A stretch of 64,000 nucleotides of DNA from Incurvaria masculella (taxonomy: Eukaryota > Arthropoda > Insecta > Lepidoptera > Incurvariidae): the NCBI GenBank assembly GCA_946894095.1, contig OX335652.1, forward strand, positions 14,097,001 to 14,161,000, in the 5' to 3' direction. A program made the position numbers and the translations under genes. The notes below the pieces were generated by a model. The model did not search any database. It was not told the DNA's origin and saw nothing but the letters and a program-made list of their open reading frames with translations. Positions 20,160-33,283 of the stretch are shown piece by piece. Position 1 is the first letter of the stretch. Each line of letters starts with the position of its first letter.

Positions 20160-20985
20160 TCTTCCAAGTTCAGCAGTGACAGGACCCTCAGCACATGAAC
20201 ATGTACACGCTTGACCAGTTTCTATTAGGGACTACTCATATGGTCTGCTGCATATCAGAATGTAGGACTCAAGATGAATGAAGACCAAATCAAGCTGATG
20301 GGAACCACAGACCTAGCATCAAATCTCATCACGGTCTTTGGCACTGAATAAAGCAAGTCCACGAGTATTGCTACTTGGGCCAAGTGATTAAACTCAAACG
20401 TGGGTCACGTTTGAGTTCACTCTGAGGGTCACTCGGAAACGAAATAGGCATGCGTGTTCAGCTGACGTGGGCTGGCTTTGGGAAACTTAAAGATGTCTTC
20501 CATTCCAAGATGTCTCAGTCTCTCAAAACCGGACTGTTTGACCAATGCGTGCTGCCAGTTTTGATCTACGTCTGCTAGACATGGACGCTCACAGTTGGTA
20601 CTGCACATAAGCTGAAAGTAGCCCAAAGGGCAATGGAAAGATCCATGCTCGGTATCTCACTGCGCGACCTGATACCAAATTCGCTGATACGCCAAAGTAC
20701 CAAGATCACTGACTTTATGCATAGGGTTGCTAAACTCAAGTGACAGTGGGCAGGTAACGTATGTCGTAGAGATGACCACAGATGGAGCACTGAAGTTTTG
20801 ATGTGGAGACCCTACACAGGGAAAAGTAGCGTCGGCAAACCGCCAGCACGTTGGTCAGACGAAATACGTCAGACAGCAGGTGAAAACTGGCGAAGAAAAA
20901 CAGGTGATCGCACAACTTGGCGAAGTTTGGGGAGGTCTATGTCCAGCAGTAGAGACCAAAAGGCTGGAAAAGAAGAATATTTTAA
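20160..20985 (+). pseudogene. RTE-type LINE reverse transcriptase, degenerate C-terminal half
   Basis: Pieces in different frames give FGKLKDVFHSKMSQSLKTGL, FDQCVLPVLIYVC*TW, KVAQRAMERSMLGISLRDLI, RVAKLK*QWAGNVCRRDD and WRPYTGKSSVGKPPARWSDE followed by ..TAGENWRRKTGDRTTWRSLG. This order (FGKL..KTKVF..VLPV.TYG.ETW..Q.AMER.MLG..LRD..AKLKWQWAGH..RR.D.RW...WRPRTG.R..GRPP.RW.DD) is the signature C-terminal half of RTE-like LINE proteins. There are at least three stops (one at the usual W of K-W-Q-W-A-G) plus frameshifts, and a 12-bp hairpin (20391-20417) in place of coding sequence. It is clearly dead. The catalytic FADD region is not recognisable. Confidence 0.8.
20391..20417. repeat. Perfect 12-bp hairpin inside LINE relic
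   Basis: AACTCAAACGTG, GGT loop, CACGTTTGAGTT. Confidence 0.85.
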
Positions 20986-21054
20986 GATAGGGGCACGATT
21001 GATTTTTTGATATAACAGGTAAAATAAAAAAAAAACATCGTTTTGTCAAAACTA

Positions 21055-21600
21055 CAACGGCATATACATGTTCGACGTTAATTACTGAAACTCATTAAGG
21101 TCGCACCGATCGCAGAACCAGCAAGTAGCGGCAGATAATAAAGAAAACTAGTGGATGTTCCAGCCGAGTTAAGGGCGCATTAGAGGGGGAGTGTAGCTAT
21201 TAACACGGGGCCGTAACATGAAATTCAGTAGGCGCGGGGCACACTCTTGCGAGGTTGAGCCCCTTAATGTGCCACGTGACTTGTGCAGACTTCGCGCCTC
21301 ATGAAATTTACACTATCAGGGTCGATGTTGCCTTGGAGGGCATCCGACTCACCGCCAAACGCCAAAGCCAGCGAGAATGGAAGGACAACAGTAGCGATCG
21401 AAACCACTCTTATGGCGGCAGCGTAGCCATGAGTGAGTGGAGCCAACTGCAGTAAGTTTGGTTACGATTTCGGGACGCAAAACATCGAATGCTCGTTGTA
21501 CCAAATAGCGTCCTGAGAAATTCTTACGTGTTCTTACGTGTCGTTGAAACTTGAAAAAATGTGCAATAAGCGAATTCACTCGCCGGCGCTGCCGCCATTG
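21055..21600. other. GC-balanced, non-repetitive segment, possible exon
   Basis: Composition differs from the surroundings and matches no other part of the window. The plus frame 21255-21455 (66 codons) ends at CTGCAGTAAGTTTGG, where CA/GTAAGT is a good splice donor, so an exon ending near 21450 is conceivable. A CACGTG E-box lies at ~21271. No domain is recognisable and both strands are partly open, so function is unassigned. Confidence 0.25.
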
Positions 21601-21862
21601 TATGTAAAGGTGGCTACGCGCGTCCTTGCATGAGCGCTAGCCAAGCCGCTCAAATGTATTACAACCAAGGCTTTTTCTGACACAGCCTGAAATTCATTTT
21701 CGCAATTTAACCAAACCTACTCAAGATATATGTTTTGTTAGTGTGTATTACTGTTTGTACTTTGTTATTAACCTATGTACGCAGAATATGGAGGGTTTGA
21801 AATATGGTTTGTTAATTGTATTGGAAACTGAGGAGCTTGTGACTTGCGTGCTCTTAAGGATG

Positions 21863-22212
21863 TTCCGACCCATACAATGTTTTTTTTACACAGAACGCAA
21901 AAAGTATTGCACTTTAAGGCACGAATTCGTCAAAAATATTAAATATAGCCATATTAGTTGCAGCGAAAACATATTCACAATTTCAGGTTTAATGGTTTCG
22001 TTGTAACTGCCGATTAGAAGTTTTACACCGTAAGATGGCGCTGTTAAATAAAAATCGTATTTAAATAAATTGTAACAAAACCAATAATCCTGAAATTGTG
22101 AAATTGTTTTCGCTGCAAGTAATATGACTACATTAACTTTTATTATTAATTCGTGGCATAAAGTGCAATACTTTTTGCGTTATGTGTGCAAACAACTTTA
22201 TATGGGTCGGAA
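21863..22212. mobile_element. Fold-back MITE with TTCCGACCCAT termini
   Basis: The ends TTCCGACCCATAC and TATGGGTCGGAA are inverted. The complementarity continues for ~140 bp on each side (ACGCAAAAAGTATTGCACTT; GCAGCGAAAACA; CACAATTTCAGG) at roughly 80% identity, around a ~50-bp centre containing AAGATGGCGCTGTTAAATAA. Non-coding. Confidence 0.8.
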
Positions 22213-22384
22213 CCTAGTCTGTTCGTAACGAATATAATTTTATGTACCTTTGAACAAATTTCTTGATGTGTAGTAAAACATCACAGAAATTCCAAATGGA
22301 ACTAAAGACTGTCAAAAGCTCGTTTTCATTTCTGGGAATGCATATTTTTTTTCCCAATAAAATATTAAAATAATATATTGACGC

Positions 22385-22585
22385 TTGCGATTCTGTAACG
22401 AAACTTTCAAAGGGAAGGTCATGGCATAATGCCTAGTTCCTTCCGGATTGCGGTAGAAAGCCAGTATGTTGAGCTGATATCAACAGGAGGTGTAATATAA
22501 GCAATTGAAGTGCAGTTTTTTCTTTTATCATCTTGCATTCAATGCAATAGCACCAACCCGGACGGGATTATTAAATCAAGGGATA
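22385..22585. repeat. Inverted pair of SINE family S pieces
   Basis: A plus-oriented tail piece (GGGAAGGTCATGGCATAATG ... GGAGGTGTAATATAAGC, ~22410-22505) is followed by a minus-oriented body piece (CATTCAATGCAATAGCACCA ACCCGG, ~22535-22570). Both are fragmentary. Confidence 0.6.
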
Positions 22586-22621
22586 GTTCATCCGTTTCCG
22601 AAGGAACTGTCATTTACTAAT

Positions 22622-23272
22622 TCTTCTTTACGGAATTCTAAATAACCCTAACTCTCCTGAATATCTTCGTTCCCGGTTTATGCACCTCTCTTCACATGGT
22701 CTCCCTTTGCGTTCTAGCAATGACAGTATCCTTGCGATTCCTCGCCATACGACGTGTTTTTTCTTTAACTCCTTTACTGTTCATGCCGCACGTCTGTGGA
22801 ACTCGTTGCCGATCACAGTCCGCTCCTGTCAAACTATCAGCTCTTTCAAACTTAAAGTCAAGGAGTTTTACTTAAATGAAATGTAAAGATGATAAAATGT
22901 TCTCACTGTATATTTTAGAATCAATGGTAATAGGTATTATAGGATTTTTTTTATCCTGGTTTGTGGATATAATAATATGTATTAGTGTATTGTATCATAT
23001 ATATTAGTATATTCAATTATATGTATAAATATGTATTTATTATGGTATATGTATGTTTATGGAGTTATTTTTTTTTCTTTTCAAATTCTGATGTGTCACC
23101 TACCTACAGATATTTCTATTGCCTTTCCTCATCACCCCAAGGGTTGACTGGAAGAAATCACTCTTAGTGATAAGTCCGCCTTTGTGCAGTATTGTTGTTT
23201 TGCTGTATGTTTTCTCTGTAATTGTATTTTTGTTTATGCACAATAAAGAATTTATTCATTCATTCATAGTTT
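22622..23272 (+). pseudogene. LINE 3' end: C-terminal ORF and 3' UTR with ATTC tail
   Basis: The frame reads LNNPNSPEYLRSRFMHL-type sequence, then ..LPLRSSNDSILAIPRH.., FFFNSFTVHAARLWNSLPIT, VRSCQTISSFKLKVKEFYLN and EM before TAA at 22884-22886. The F-x-x-S-F-x-x-x-A-x-x-L-W-N-S-L-P motif is the usual C-terminus of Jockey/CR1-superfamily LINEs. About 390 bp of A/T-rich 3' UTR follow, ending in GCACAATAAAGAATTTATTC and an ATTCATTCATTC microsatellite, as seen at many non-LTR 3' ends. The RT domain is missing (5' truncation). The remaining frame is intact. Confidence 0.75.
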
Positions 23273-25958
23273 TGCCTATAATCTAAGCACAGCCAGCCTA
23301 AACAATCGAAAAACGGTTACCAGTTCCTATCGAAAGGCATTGTGTCATGACTTCAGTATATATACACAATAAAACATATTTATTACATTCGTTGAAAAAA
23401 GTGAAGTAAATATAAATTTTCAGAACTTCACATAGCCGGTTGGTTCTCAGAGAGAGTTGCACAACCAGGCCTTAGAATCAGGTCAGCAATCTCTGCGACC
23501 ACAAAGTACTGCAAACATTGCAACATTTCTTTGATGTCACCTCAGATCCTAGCTACCGTGCAGATAACAAATATCGTGGCATACATTTTTGTGTTGCGAC
23601 ATGGTTTATCTTAGGAACTTCCCGGGCAGAAGAGATTAAGAATATAGGTCATGCAGTGACTAGCTGAGCTGCATGCTAAACGGTTTAAATATGCATACCG
23701 ATATAGGTGCATCATAGAATATGTGACGCAGAAGTAAATGAAGAAGATGGTTATGTAGTTACATAGGTTAAATCTGATTAAATATCTCAGATAATCACTT
23801 GAGTCGACATGTACGAGATAAAGTTCATCAAATTGTATTTGGTAAATTACAGAACATACCTTGAACATATTTTTATTTAATCTAGTAAATAAATATACTT
23901 TACAATCATTCGTGTATTTGATCACATACCACCCGAGTGTATGAAATTGTAGATTTAAATATGAAGAAATTAAATTGCACGAAAATTAGGGAGAAAACTG
24001 ATAAAATAAGAACACAACTATAATATAACAAAAATAGACTTATTTTTTTTATAAGATTAAGACAAAATATATGAAACCTTTTATAATCTAGTTCTCAGTG
24101 ATAATAATTAGTAAAGATGTATCAGTAAGCCCTGATTTAAATATAACCATATATTCTGTTTATCCCATTCACAACACCAATCCCATGGTCGGACCCAGTT
24201 TAATTAACTCTGTCGATACGAAAAAAACTTTATCCATCCAGAAACTGCTGATTTTTAATCACAATACGCTCCGTTATACGAACGCTGACTGGGAAATGCA
24301 AAATCTATTTAAACTTTTCAACTGGAGTCAGTTCGCAATCTAATTTCCATGTCCATTGTCGGCGGTCGAAATGCAACGGGAAAACTACGCTCAGTGGTTC
24401 AGGAGTTGCAATGGAGATCCTAATGTCCAAGATCCAAGACATCGGTGCGGGTCAAACTTTCATGACTCTGATAACCAAACTTTCTTAATAACACTCATTA
24501 TGATTTCACATGAATTGGTTTCCCGTTGTGTTAAGTCTTAAGTTTAAGTTTAAATTATTACAAAAGTTTTGTGTTAAAGGTACTGTGTTATGTTACCTAT
24601 TCTTACAATTGTAAATGAGGGAAATAACCGAATTATAATTTTTATTATTAATATCTAGGCTTTGAAAATAAAACTGTTTCTTTAATATATTCTATTCCAA
24701 AGTTATGAGACTTGAAAATATTACTTGCAATATTTTTAATAACAAAACGTTGTTTATAAAAGACATTTAATCAGCGGTTTTATGCATATAAAACTTAGTT
24801 TGTTGAAGAACGTACGTGGTTGATGGAAAGGCTCGGTTCGGTCTCGACAAAAAACCATGAAGTAATGTTAAAAGTATGATTTTGACCAAATAGCTATAAA
24901 AACCTTTCTTTATACACGAGAAAAATGTTATTAAATAAATACTTGTTACGTTTGTAACATGCATACATACTCGACGAAAATGTGAAAAGAGAATGCGCAT
25001 TTGAAAAGCGGTGCTAGAGTTAATTGTTCCGGAAAAAATCCTAAATTGTTGGAATTTAAAATTAGTAACAATTAATTTTTGATAATTCCTAATAAAATTA
25101 TGTTTTGAATTTCGATTACGCCAGACGAACCGCGATTAGCAAGTCTCCAAGAGATGTCGCTCGCATAAAGCTGTTATCATTTGATTTTTTGACATTGTTA
25201 ATATAACTTTGAAGAAAAGGCATGCTTTATTCACATTAATTAAACAATATTTACATAATCACATATTTCTTAGTAAAGCATGGTAACGTTAAAAAATAAA
25301 TAAAGCGATCATTCATTTGACACCCATACGGAGCGGGCCTGATGTGATTTCCAAAACTGTATATATTTTTTCCTCCCCCCACGGAATATCACTTGTTGCA
25401 ATCAGAGCAATAAGTTTCCGAAAAAAAAAAACCCATCGTTTTTTGCAGAAGCCCTCAAACTGCATAATTACCAAAACTTTAAAGAATGTGTACACACAAA
25501 CATTATATTGATTCTGGAGTTTTTAATCGAAGTAAACTATGTAAATTAAATTTAGGAATGCAAATTATATAAATAAGAGTTTGTATCTGGGCAGTTATCC
25601 GGTTGACTGGTCGCGCGACTGCTCACAAGAATGAATGTATTTCATTACAATACATTACTAGAGAACAATGCGCAATTTTGAACACACCTTTCCATGCATC
25701 CGCAAACATTACCAAGTCAACCGTACTATTCTACGTCACCATTAACTTTAAAATATATAACATTAAAATATATCATATCACATTATCATTGTTGTTGTAG
25801 GCTTATATATAAACCAAATAATCAAAGTGCCCATCAATTATAGTGGGCCTGTAAATAAGAAAAAAAAAAATTCGAATCCCAGCCAATCACACCAGTTTTA
25901 TGTTACAAAAAATATTTTGTTAACTTATATCGAGGAAATAAAATTTGTTCTTGCAAAC
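23273..25958. other. Gene-free stretch
   Basis: AT-rich DNA with only short unremarkable frames (for example minus 23611-23925, plus 24098-24343). No match to repeat families elsewhere in the window. Confidence 0.45.
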
Positions 25959-26238
25959 TTTTTAGGGTTCCTTACCCGAAGGGTGAAAACGGAACCCTAT
26001 TACTAAGCCTTCGATGTCCGTACGTCCGTCCGTCCGTCCGACCGTCTGGCACAGGGCTGTATCTCATGAACCGTAATAGGTAGGCAGACGAAATTTTAAG
26101 AGGGTGTGTATTTATTTTGCCGCTAAAATTAAAATATAATAAAAAATAAAGGAAAACAATATTTTTTTGGTGTTAAATTATGTACGATGGTACGGAACCT
26201 TTCGTATGCAAGTCCGACTCGCATTTGGCCGGTTTTTT
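25959..26238 (-). repeat. Family P element, full length
   Basis: TTTTTAGGGTTCCTTACCCG, CCGT array (~26020-26042), ATCTCATGAACCGTAATAGG, TTTATTTTGCCGCTAAAATT, GTACGATGGTACGGAAC and GCATTTGGCCGGTTTTTT in order. Confidence 0.85.
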
Positions 26239-28080
26239 AAAAAAAAATCATGAGAAAATTTTTTAGAGATTCGGAAAAAAATAAGTCATTAAGTGATGTT
26301 AGATACAAACAATCAAATAAATAAATTTATAAAATACTTTCTCATAAACTGGGGTAATTTTTAAACTGCAATTTCTTCTGTAGTTGCGTTTGCGGAATTT
26401 ATTGTAATTGTAGTACGCTCGCTGTTACGGAAGATCAATCACATACGCACCAAATTAAATAAATAATATAAACTGTAAAGTCTAGATTTCATATAACATT
26501 ATGTAACTAGTGAGTGTTAGGTATATTTTATGCAAGCATATATACCATCACGTCACTTATACAGAGGGGTATGCAAAGACGTTAGAGCGCTATATACTTC
26601 GATATTATACTGCTGATTCCTCGACAGACATTAATCTTTCCATAAATGCTCTTCGATTACGGGTGCTATATTTTGGCCTAGTGAAACTCTTTTGGCATTA
26701 TTTCGTCACTAACCCGCTGTAGATATGCATTTTCAATGCATAATTAATGAATGTTAATGATACTTTGGTAACTAATTCAATGCAAGCAGAGTAACATGGC
26801 GCTTTGAAGAAAATAAACCAGAGAACATTGCTGAAAAGAAAAGTTCACCTAGAGAAATGTTTTCGCAACTCAGTCCGTCGATTCAGTTAAAAGGTTCCTG
26901 CGCGGAATACTAAATACCGAATGATCTGAATGCAAACTAGTGCCCATTAGCACCTCATTCGACCCTTGTTCGAGCGAATTTCCGAAAGAGGGTGGAAATG
27001 GGGTAACGAAATTGTAATATCTGGTTTTGCTGCATGTATGGTTTGACCAAACAAGTCTACAATTAAAATTTTACAAAATATATATATTTTTTTTCATTAA
27101 AATTGGTAAACATTCATTTCGTTGTTCGAGTTTTTGGCGTACAAAATAACCAATAATTCAGCTCTATTGGTATTTTTATCGGTTAATTTGAATTTACGTG
27201 GCGACAGGTAAATAATAGATTCGAAGCAAATTTGGAAAATTAACGGATAACATGTCGGTGTGGACATTGATCTGAAACATGATTCGAATCTGCGGCCTTT
27301 GGGTTATATATTGGAGCTACCAAATTTCTCGCTTATGTTCTAATAGACAGAATGTCTCCTATGCTTTTTAGGTGGCACTGATTTTTCATATTAATCCTAC
27401 GCTTAAGATTTTTTTCAATAAAATATTGTTATCAATTTACAATTGAGATATCAAGCTATTTTTCGACACTTGATATCATTTCTTATCACAACACAATTAT
27501 CCGCACGTCAGTCCTTTTCTCCATTTCTCGAGTAAAATTTGGTCGAACCTGAAAAACAAATACTGGTCCATAATTAAGGTTAAAATTGGTTATTATATTT
27601 TTTTGTTTATCACCAGTTTAAGTTTCTAAATTGAATAATAATTTAAACGCATTCACAAAGTGGACTGAATGGATTGAGGTTAAAAATGGCTGATTAAAAC
27701 AATTGGGGGAGGTAAGTACGGAAGAGTACCGAAAAATAATTAAAACTAAACGGTCTATTTAAAAGTATCGAATCTCGAAGTTCGACAAGTTATCAATTTG
27801 ATTTTTGTGGTAACGGTGAGCGATAAAACACAAAATATGCTATTCAATAACGGCTAAAGTCTGCAAGTGATGGCGCATGACGTTTAATTTAGGCTTCCGT
27901 GAACAACGACATTCGCTCACGAGCTTACGAGAATGGTTCTTGTTGATCGTGAGATGCCGGGCAATATTGTGGACCGATATTAAAATATCGATGTGCAGTT
28001 TCTGTAAATGTATAAGCCACACTCGTGTATTTCTGCGTTGGGTCCATATATTTTCTTAAAAAACATGGAAAACCCACGTC
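26239..28080. other. Gene-free stretch with one tRNA-like fragment
   Basis: Mostly AT-rich. At ~27270-27325 the minus strand reads TTGGTAGCTCCAATATATAA ... GCAGATTCGAATCATGTTTC, with A-box- and B-box-like blocks, related to the SINE-like piece at 34019. Confidence 0.4.
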
Positions 28081-29991
28081 ATACAAATCAAATCAAATCA
28101 AATAATTTATTTGGTGCTAATGGGAATGAATCAAAGGATAGCATAACATTTCACACCTCGTCATAGAGAATACAAATAAATATCACAATATCTTATCATT
28201 AATCAAACATTCATTATTAAATTATCAAATTATACAATTTAAAACATTTCCAATTAATATTGAAAACTAAACGAAAGAAACTAAACGAATGCATATAGAC
28301 TCAGTCCATTCCAAGTATTATTTAAAGCCACTTATTTCGAACATATACATTTACATACACGCTCTATTTTTAGCATATCTGCCCAACAAATAAACTGCCG
28401 AGTAAATCATAGTTTCAGGCATTCCCATGCACACAATTACAGACATACGTGCTTAGGAATGTAACATGAATTGTCTTGAATTGTCAAGAACAACAGTTTT
28501 CCCCACGACCTATCCCCGTATGAAGGACCAGTTCGGATGGGGTTCGCAGAAGATGGGAACAATAGTCCGGGCTGGGCCAATATAGCGGGGGTGCGCCCTT
28601 TGGCCCTGAAATGGAAGGAAAGAATGGAAGGAAATACTGCGAACGTAATTTCTAAGAAAAAAAAAACGCTTGCTTTTATTTATTTATCACTGTACAAAAT
28701 TAACACTTCACATGGTTATCTTTACATAATATTGCCATAATTTTTACTAACTTACTTTTTAATTATTTAAAATATTTTTTTGTAATTTTTTTTAATACAA
28801 TTATATACATACACAGGGTCACATTCGTCTTGCACAAACAATGAAATTACGTCCACACAAATATACACTTACACATAATCATACATAGAATCACCAAACA
28901 ACAATATACATGTACAACTATAAACATTAACACACACACACCATCGCATGCTCACACACCCTCACACATCCCCATCACAGGCTGTGACTGAAAACCAGCG
29001 TCGCCAGACCGCTGCAGCCTGCTGCAGCTCTCGTAAGTGCGAACCATCGCTGAGTCATAAGCCTTTTCCATAGGGTACTATTTGTTTTATAAAAATAAGT
29101 TCTCTTGGCAATGTATACTTGTACTCTATCGAAAAAATTCTTTTCTATTCTATTCTATTTTCTATTCTATTCTAAATTGAGGTCGGACTAGCACTGCAGG
29201 GGCAATGTGGCTGGGCGGCAGGACCTACTGGGGCTATGGTTCTCATTGACGTTTCAGCGTGTCGGCGGAGGAACAGTGTCTTGAGTCATATGCATAATAA
29301 TAACAGCAACGGGCAGTTGATTCCGCAATACGAATCTGTCGATCTAACCTATACCTCGGTGTCAATTCTTAGAAGTCCGCGCTCAGGAAACAGAATCTTT
29401 CAGTCAAGAAAAACGCATTCATAACGGTTAGCAATTGCCGGATTTATCTACGATTCCGTAGCACGGTACAATTAATTAGTTGATGATTCAAATAAATATC
29501 TTAATGGCGCTTTTCACAGCGGTAAGCAGACATGTAAAAAGCTATGGTACGATTACAGCATTTTTTCCCTTCCGTTACAAACATACATCTTTCCATACAA
29601 GTTCTACGACTTTTACGTGTATATTTTTTTTGTTACACATACGTATGTGTAACCTATTGCTATAACTGTTTTCTTATTTATTTTTACACGTTAAGGCTGT
29701 GGCAAGGAGCAGAATCGGACTATATCAGCGAGTATCGCACAAGCGTAGCAGTCTGCACAAGATTCATAATGGAAGTTTATGAAAATCTTTAATCTCAATA
29801 CTTGCTCCCACCCCCGAGCGCGGGCCTGAAAGAAACAAAATAAACCCAAGGAAACTCGCCCGAACTTAATTATGAATTTATCGTTAAGTTATTGAAATAT
29901 TTTCTCTCTACTAAAACAAGGCACGGCAAATGTGCAAATACGAATTAGTCGACTTAAACCCACTAAGCTGTTAATGTATTACTATGATAGT
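28081..29991. other. Gene-free; simple repeats and possible LINE 3' tails
   Basis: AAATCAAATCAAATCAAATA at ~28087-28107 beside AATTTATTT looks like the reversed 3' tail of a minus-strand LINE. A CA-rich tract covers ~28800-28970. (TTCTA)n occurs at ~29139-29174. GC-richer pieces at ~28500-28640 and ~29180-29240 are unassigned. Confidence 0.35.
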
Positions 29992-30248
29992 TTACTAAGC
30001 TTCCGCTGTCCGTCGGTCCGTCCGTCTGTCACAGAGCTGTTTCTCAGTAACCGTAACAGATAGACCGCTGAAATTTTCACAGAGTGTGTATTTATTTTGC
30101 CGCTATAACAAGAACTAGGTAAGATTAAAAAGTAATTAAAATTAAAGGGGGCCCCCATACGAAAAACGTGGTTTTTTTGTATTAAATCTTTTACGATGGT
30201 ATGGAACCCTTCGTGTGCGAGTCAGACTCGCACTTGGCCGGTTTTTTT
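29992..30248 (-). repeat. Family P element, missing the GGTTCCGTACCC end
   Basis: Begins abruptly at TTTACTAAGCTTCCGCTGTC, then GTCGGTCCGTCCGTCTGTCA, GAAATTTTCACAGAGTGTG, TTATTTTGCCGCTATAACA, ATGGTATGGAACCC and ACTTGGCCGGTTTTTTT. Confidence 0.85.
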
Positions 30249-33200
30249 AGAATATTTAACGAAACAAAATTAAATTAACTAACGTTTTTTCTTTAAACGT
30301 CCAATCCAGGCTTCTTTGGTCCACTTCATTATTTGTTCGAAGCTCGGGCCCCGATTTGGCTATATCTATCGAAAAACATTGTTTATTCGTCGTTGCATAT
30401 TTTACATTGCTCACAAATCCTCGTCATGGAAACGTGTAAGAAAAGTTGTCAAACAGTTTAAGAGTTAAAGAGAGTTTTGATCGTTATTTGTTTAATTCAA
30501 GGCGGTTTGTTTAGAATATTTTAATTAAAATTCCGAAACATTATTTTAACTGGATAGTCTATGACTATATATAATATATATATATAAACTAAAATATGAC
30601 AAATTCGAGTGCAGTGTACTGTCTATGGATGATGAATAAACAATACAATACAATACAATATGAATGCCTGCGCTGTTTATATATTTACCGTTCAAAAAAT
30701 ATTAAATATATTGTTTTAAAATTATAATAATTATAAATGTTTAGGTACATTTTGCAACGCAAGGTATGCGAGGATAAGATGTAATATTTTGTATGTTGAA
30801 ATGTAAAGTGACAAACATATGAAAAATATTATGCTTAAATTTTTACAATGTACAGTTTTTATAGGCGATGAGCTATTAGTAAATATATATATCTCATGAC
30901 TTCTTATTTCACAATTTTTATCTGCCAAATTTTCATTTTCTCAGTTAGCTTAAGGTTAGTAATAGCCATAAAATTCGTAAAGCAGTTAAGAATCTTTTGT
31001 TCCAAATAAGGATCAGTGGTTAATTCATTACTGGCTCAGAAATAAAAACAACATATTGTATTTGTTGTATCTTTATTCGAAAAAAATTGTTAAAGCTACC
31101 CAATTATTTCCTCAAGTTAAATTTTATTCAATAACGATTCAATGATTAAATGGAAATTAACTAACTCTTGTGTAACATGTGGTGGTTACTCTAACTAAGC
31201 AGTTGTTTGTCTACTGACCGGATTTCAGCATGACAGTGCACTTTTTTCACTTACTAAACGGGATCCATACTGTAGGTCAATGACACGTGATATCTTCTCC
31301 ACTACTAACCTTTTTTTTATTCAATACACACTTTTACATTTGAAAATGCTTAGGACATCTGGTTAACCTCTATTTAGTTATGAATGTTATTTCTTTTGTT
31401 TTTAGGGTTCTGGATTTATATTTAGAAAGGGTACAGTCGAGCAAAGAATTTAACATACCTATCCTGTTGAATGAAAAGATGAACAGTCGAAATACTTTGA
31501 CTTTTGGAAACAATTATAGGGTTGAGTATAGATTCAAACATAGTTGAGGATGTCTTCTAGCTACTGAATAAACAAAACCCTAAAAAATTGAATCGGACGT
31601 TGTATTTAAACACCATTCATTTTTCCGTTTAACCGGAAGTGTATCCTTTAACCTTTGGTTGACTGTACACCGATGATATTTAAGAATACTCTATGTCCAT
31701 CAAAACCATAGAACTCGTACAATATCGGTGCTAAAGTCTGTTTCGCAGCTGGCTTATTTTTTGTGAAACCTAACATTTATCATCAATGGCAACATCAGTG
31801 GCTGGATGTACCCACAGCCACAATCTTCGCAGCCAGAGACTCGTACTTTATCAGTCTCATGGTTATCCAGCCATTTCGTTGGTGATCCTTGCTTTCGACC
31901 ATTATAATCTAAGTGTGCAATTCAACCATTTGCCAACGTTGTATCTACCTATCGCGCCGAACTCGCCAAACAACAATTTATCTTGGTCCCGACATGTGGG
32001 TAGCGTCTTGCAGGAAAACGGACGTTGAATGTTTTCTTTCACTTTCTATGGAAGGCAAAAAGTCGACTCAGTTTGTTGTGACCGTCAGGGACGATTAATT
32101 CGGTGACGTATGGCTTTCTCAGCTGCCTTTTCGATAAAAAATGCAAACAGGTTCTGGCTGGACATAATAAGTAGAACAAGTAAAAACATTTCTTTGTACT
32201 AAGCCTCGCCTTAAACGTGGCCTGTTTTTAACGAACATGGTTTGAATACTATTTGAGACAAATGTACAGATCCACATATGTTTCTGCATATTTTTGAAAG
32301 TCTGATTGCAATGCATTAAGATGCTTTTGACTGTTTCAGAAATAATGGGAATTTAGTCATTATTCAGTGTGATTACTATCCCTATTCGCAAATATAAGCT
32401 GACATTCGGCAATTCATACCATAGCTCTATACCATAGTTTCCCGTGATATCTAATCCAAACAATATTTATCGAAATTAATCATAAACATTCTTAGTCTTT
32501 TCTTAAAATCTCCCGACGTCATGATTTTGAGCAAACTACAAAAATCCGGTTGATAAATCGAACCTGGTGGCTTTCTTTGCATCTCCAAAAAAGGCAGATG
32601 TGAAATCAAACACAATAAAAAAGAAACTGAACGGACACATTTATTGTTTGACAACATTTAACTTACGTTAACATATGAATACCCGCATTCTTCACAAATT
32701 ACCTCCATATTCCCACACGTCACGCCGGCTACAATGTTTCGTAAAACTTAACTGCGATTGTGACCTCCTTCCTCTGAAAAGGGACCTTTATGCTAATCTC
32801 GTGCCGAGATGCGAGAAGTAGCCTTTACAAATTCAAATAAGCACCTACAGTCAACAAGGCAGAATGCATTTATGTTGGCTTACGTTTTAAAAACGTCTCA
32901 TAAAGAGTAATATACGGGAGGAGCTAAAATACCGTCTAGAGATATCATTAGAGAGCTCTAGGGAAACATAGAGCAAGGAGAGATTAAGAATATGTACTCG
33001 GGAGTAAGATATTCTTGGTGTTAATAATAGATATTCTTGAATAAACCGGGAGTACGTTCATTTGCTCAGTCCACATTGTCCAAACTATTAATAAACCCAA
33101 GTATTTAAAAAGTCTTTTTGCTTACTTAGAGAAGAAAAATAAATGAAAGCAGACCACTAAGCTATACACTCGCTAAATCGGCATGAAACTATTTTATTTA

Positions 33201-33283
33201 TTCATCATCCATGGATGATCCTGAGGCAACAAATCCGCCTTTGCATTTTACTTTTGTTTGGATTGCAATAAATAATCTTATTC
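30249..33283. other. Gene-free stretch
   Basis: Contains a (CAATA)n run at ~30640-30660, an isolated repeat GACAAATTCGAGTGCAGTGT (~30600) that recurs inverted near 34230, and TTTTTAGGGTT (31400) facing AACCCTAAAAAA (31575), which may be a worn P-like pair of ends. No gene recognised. Confidence 0.4.
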
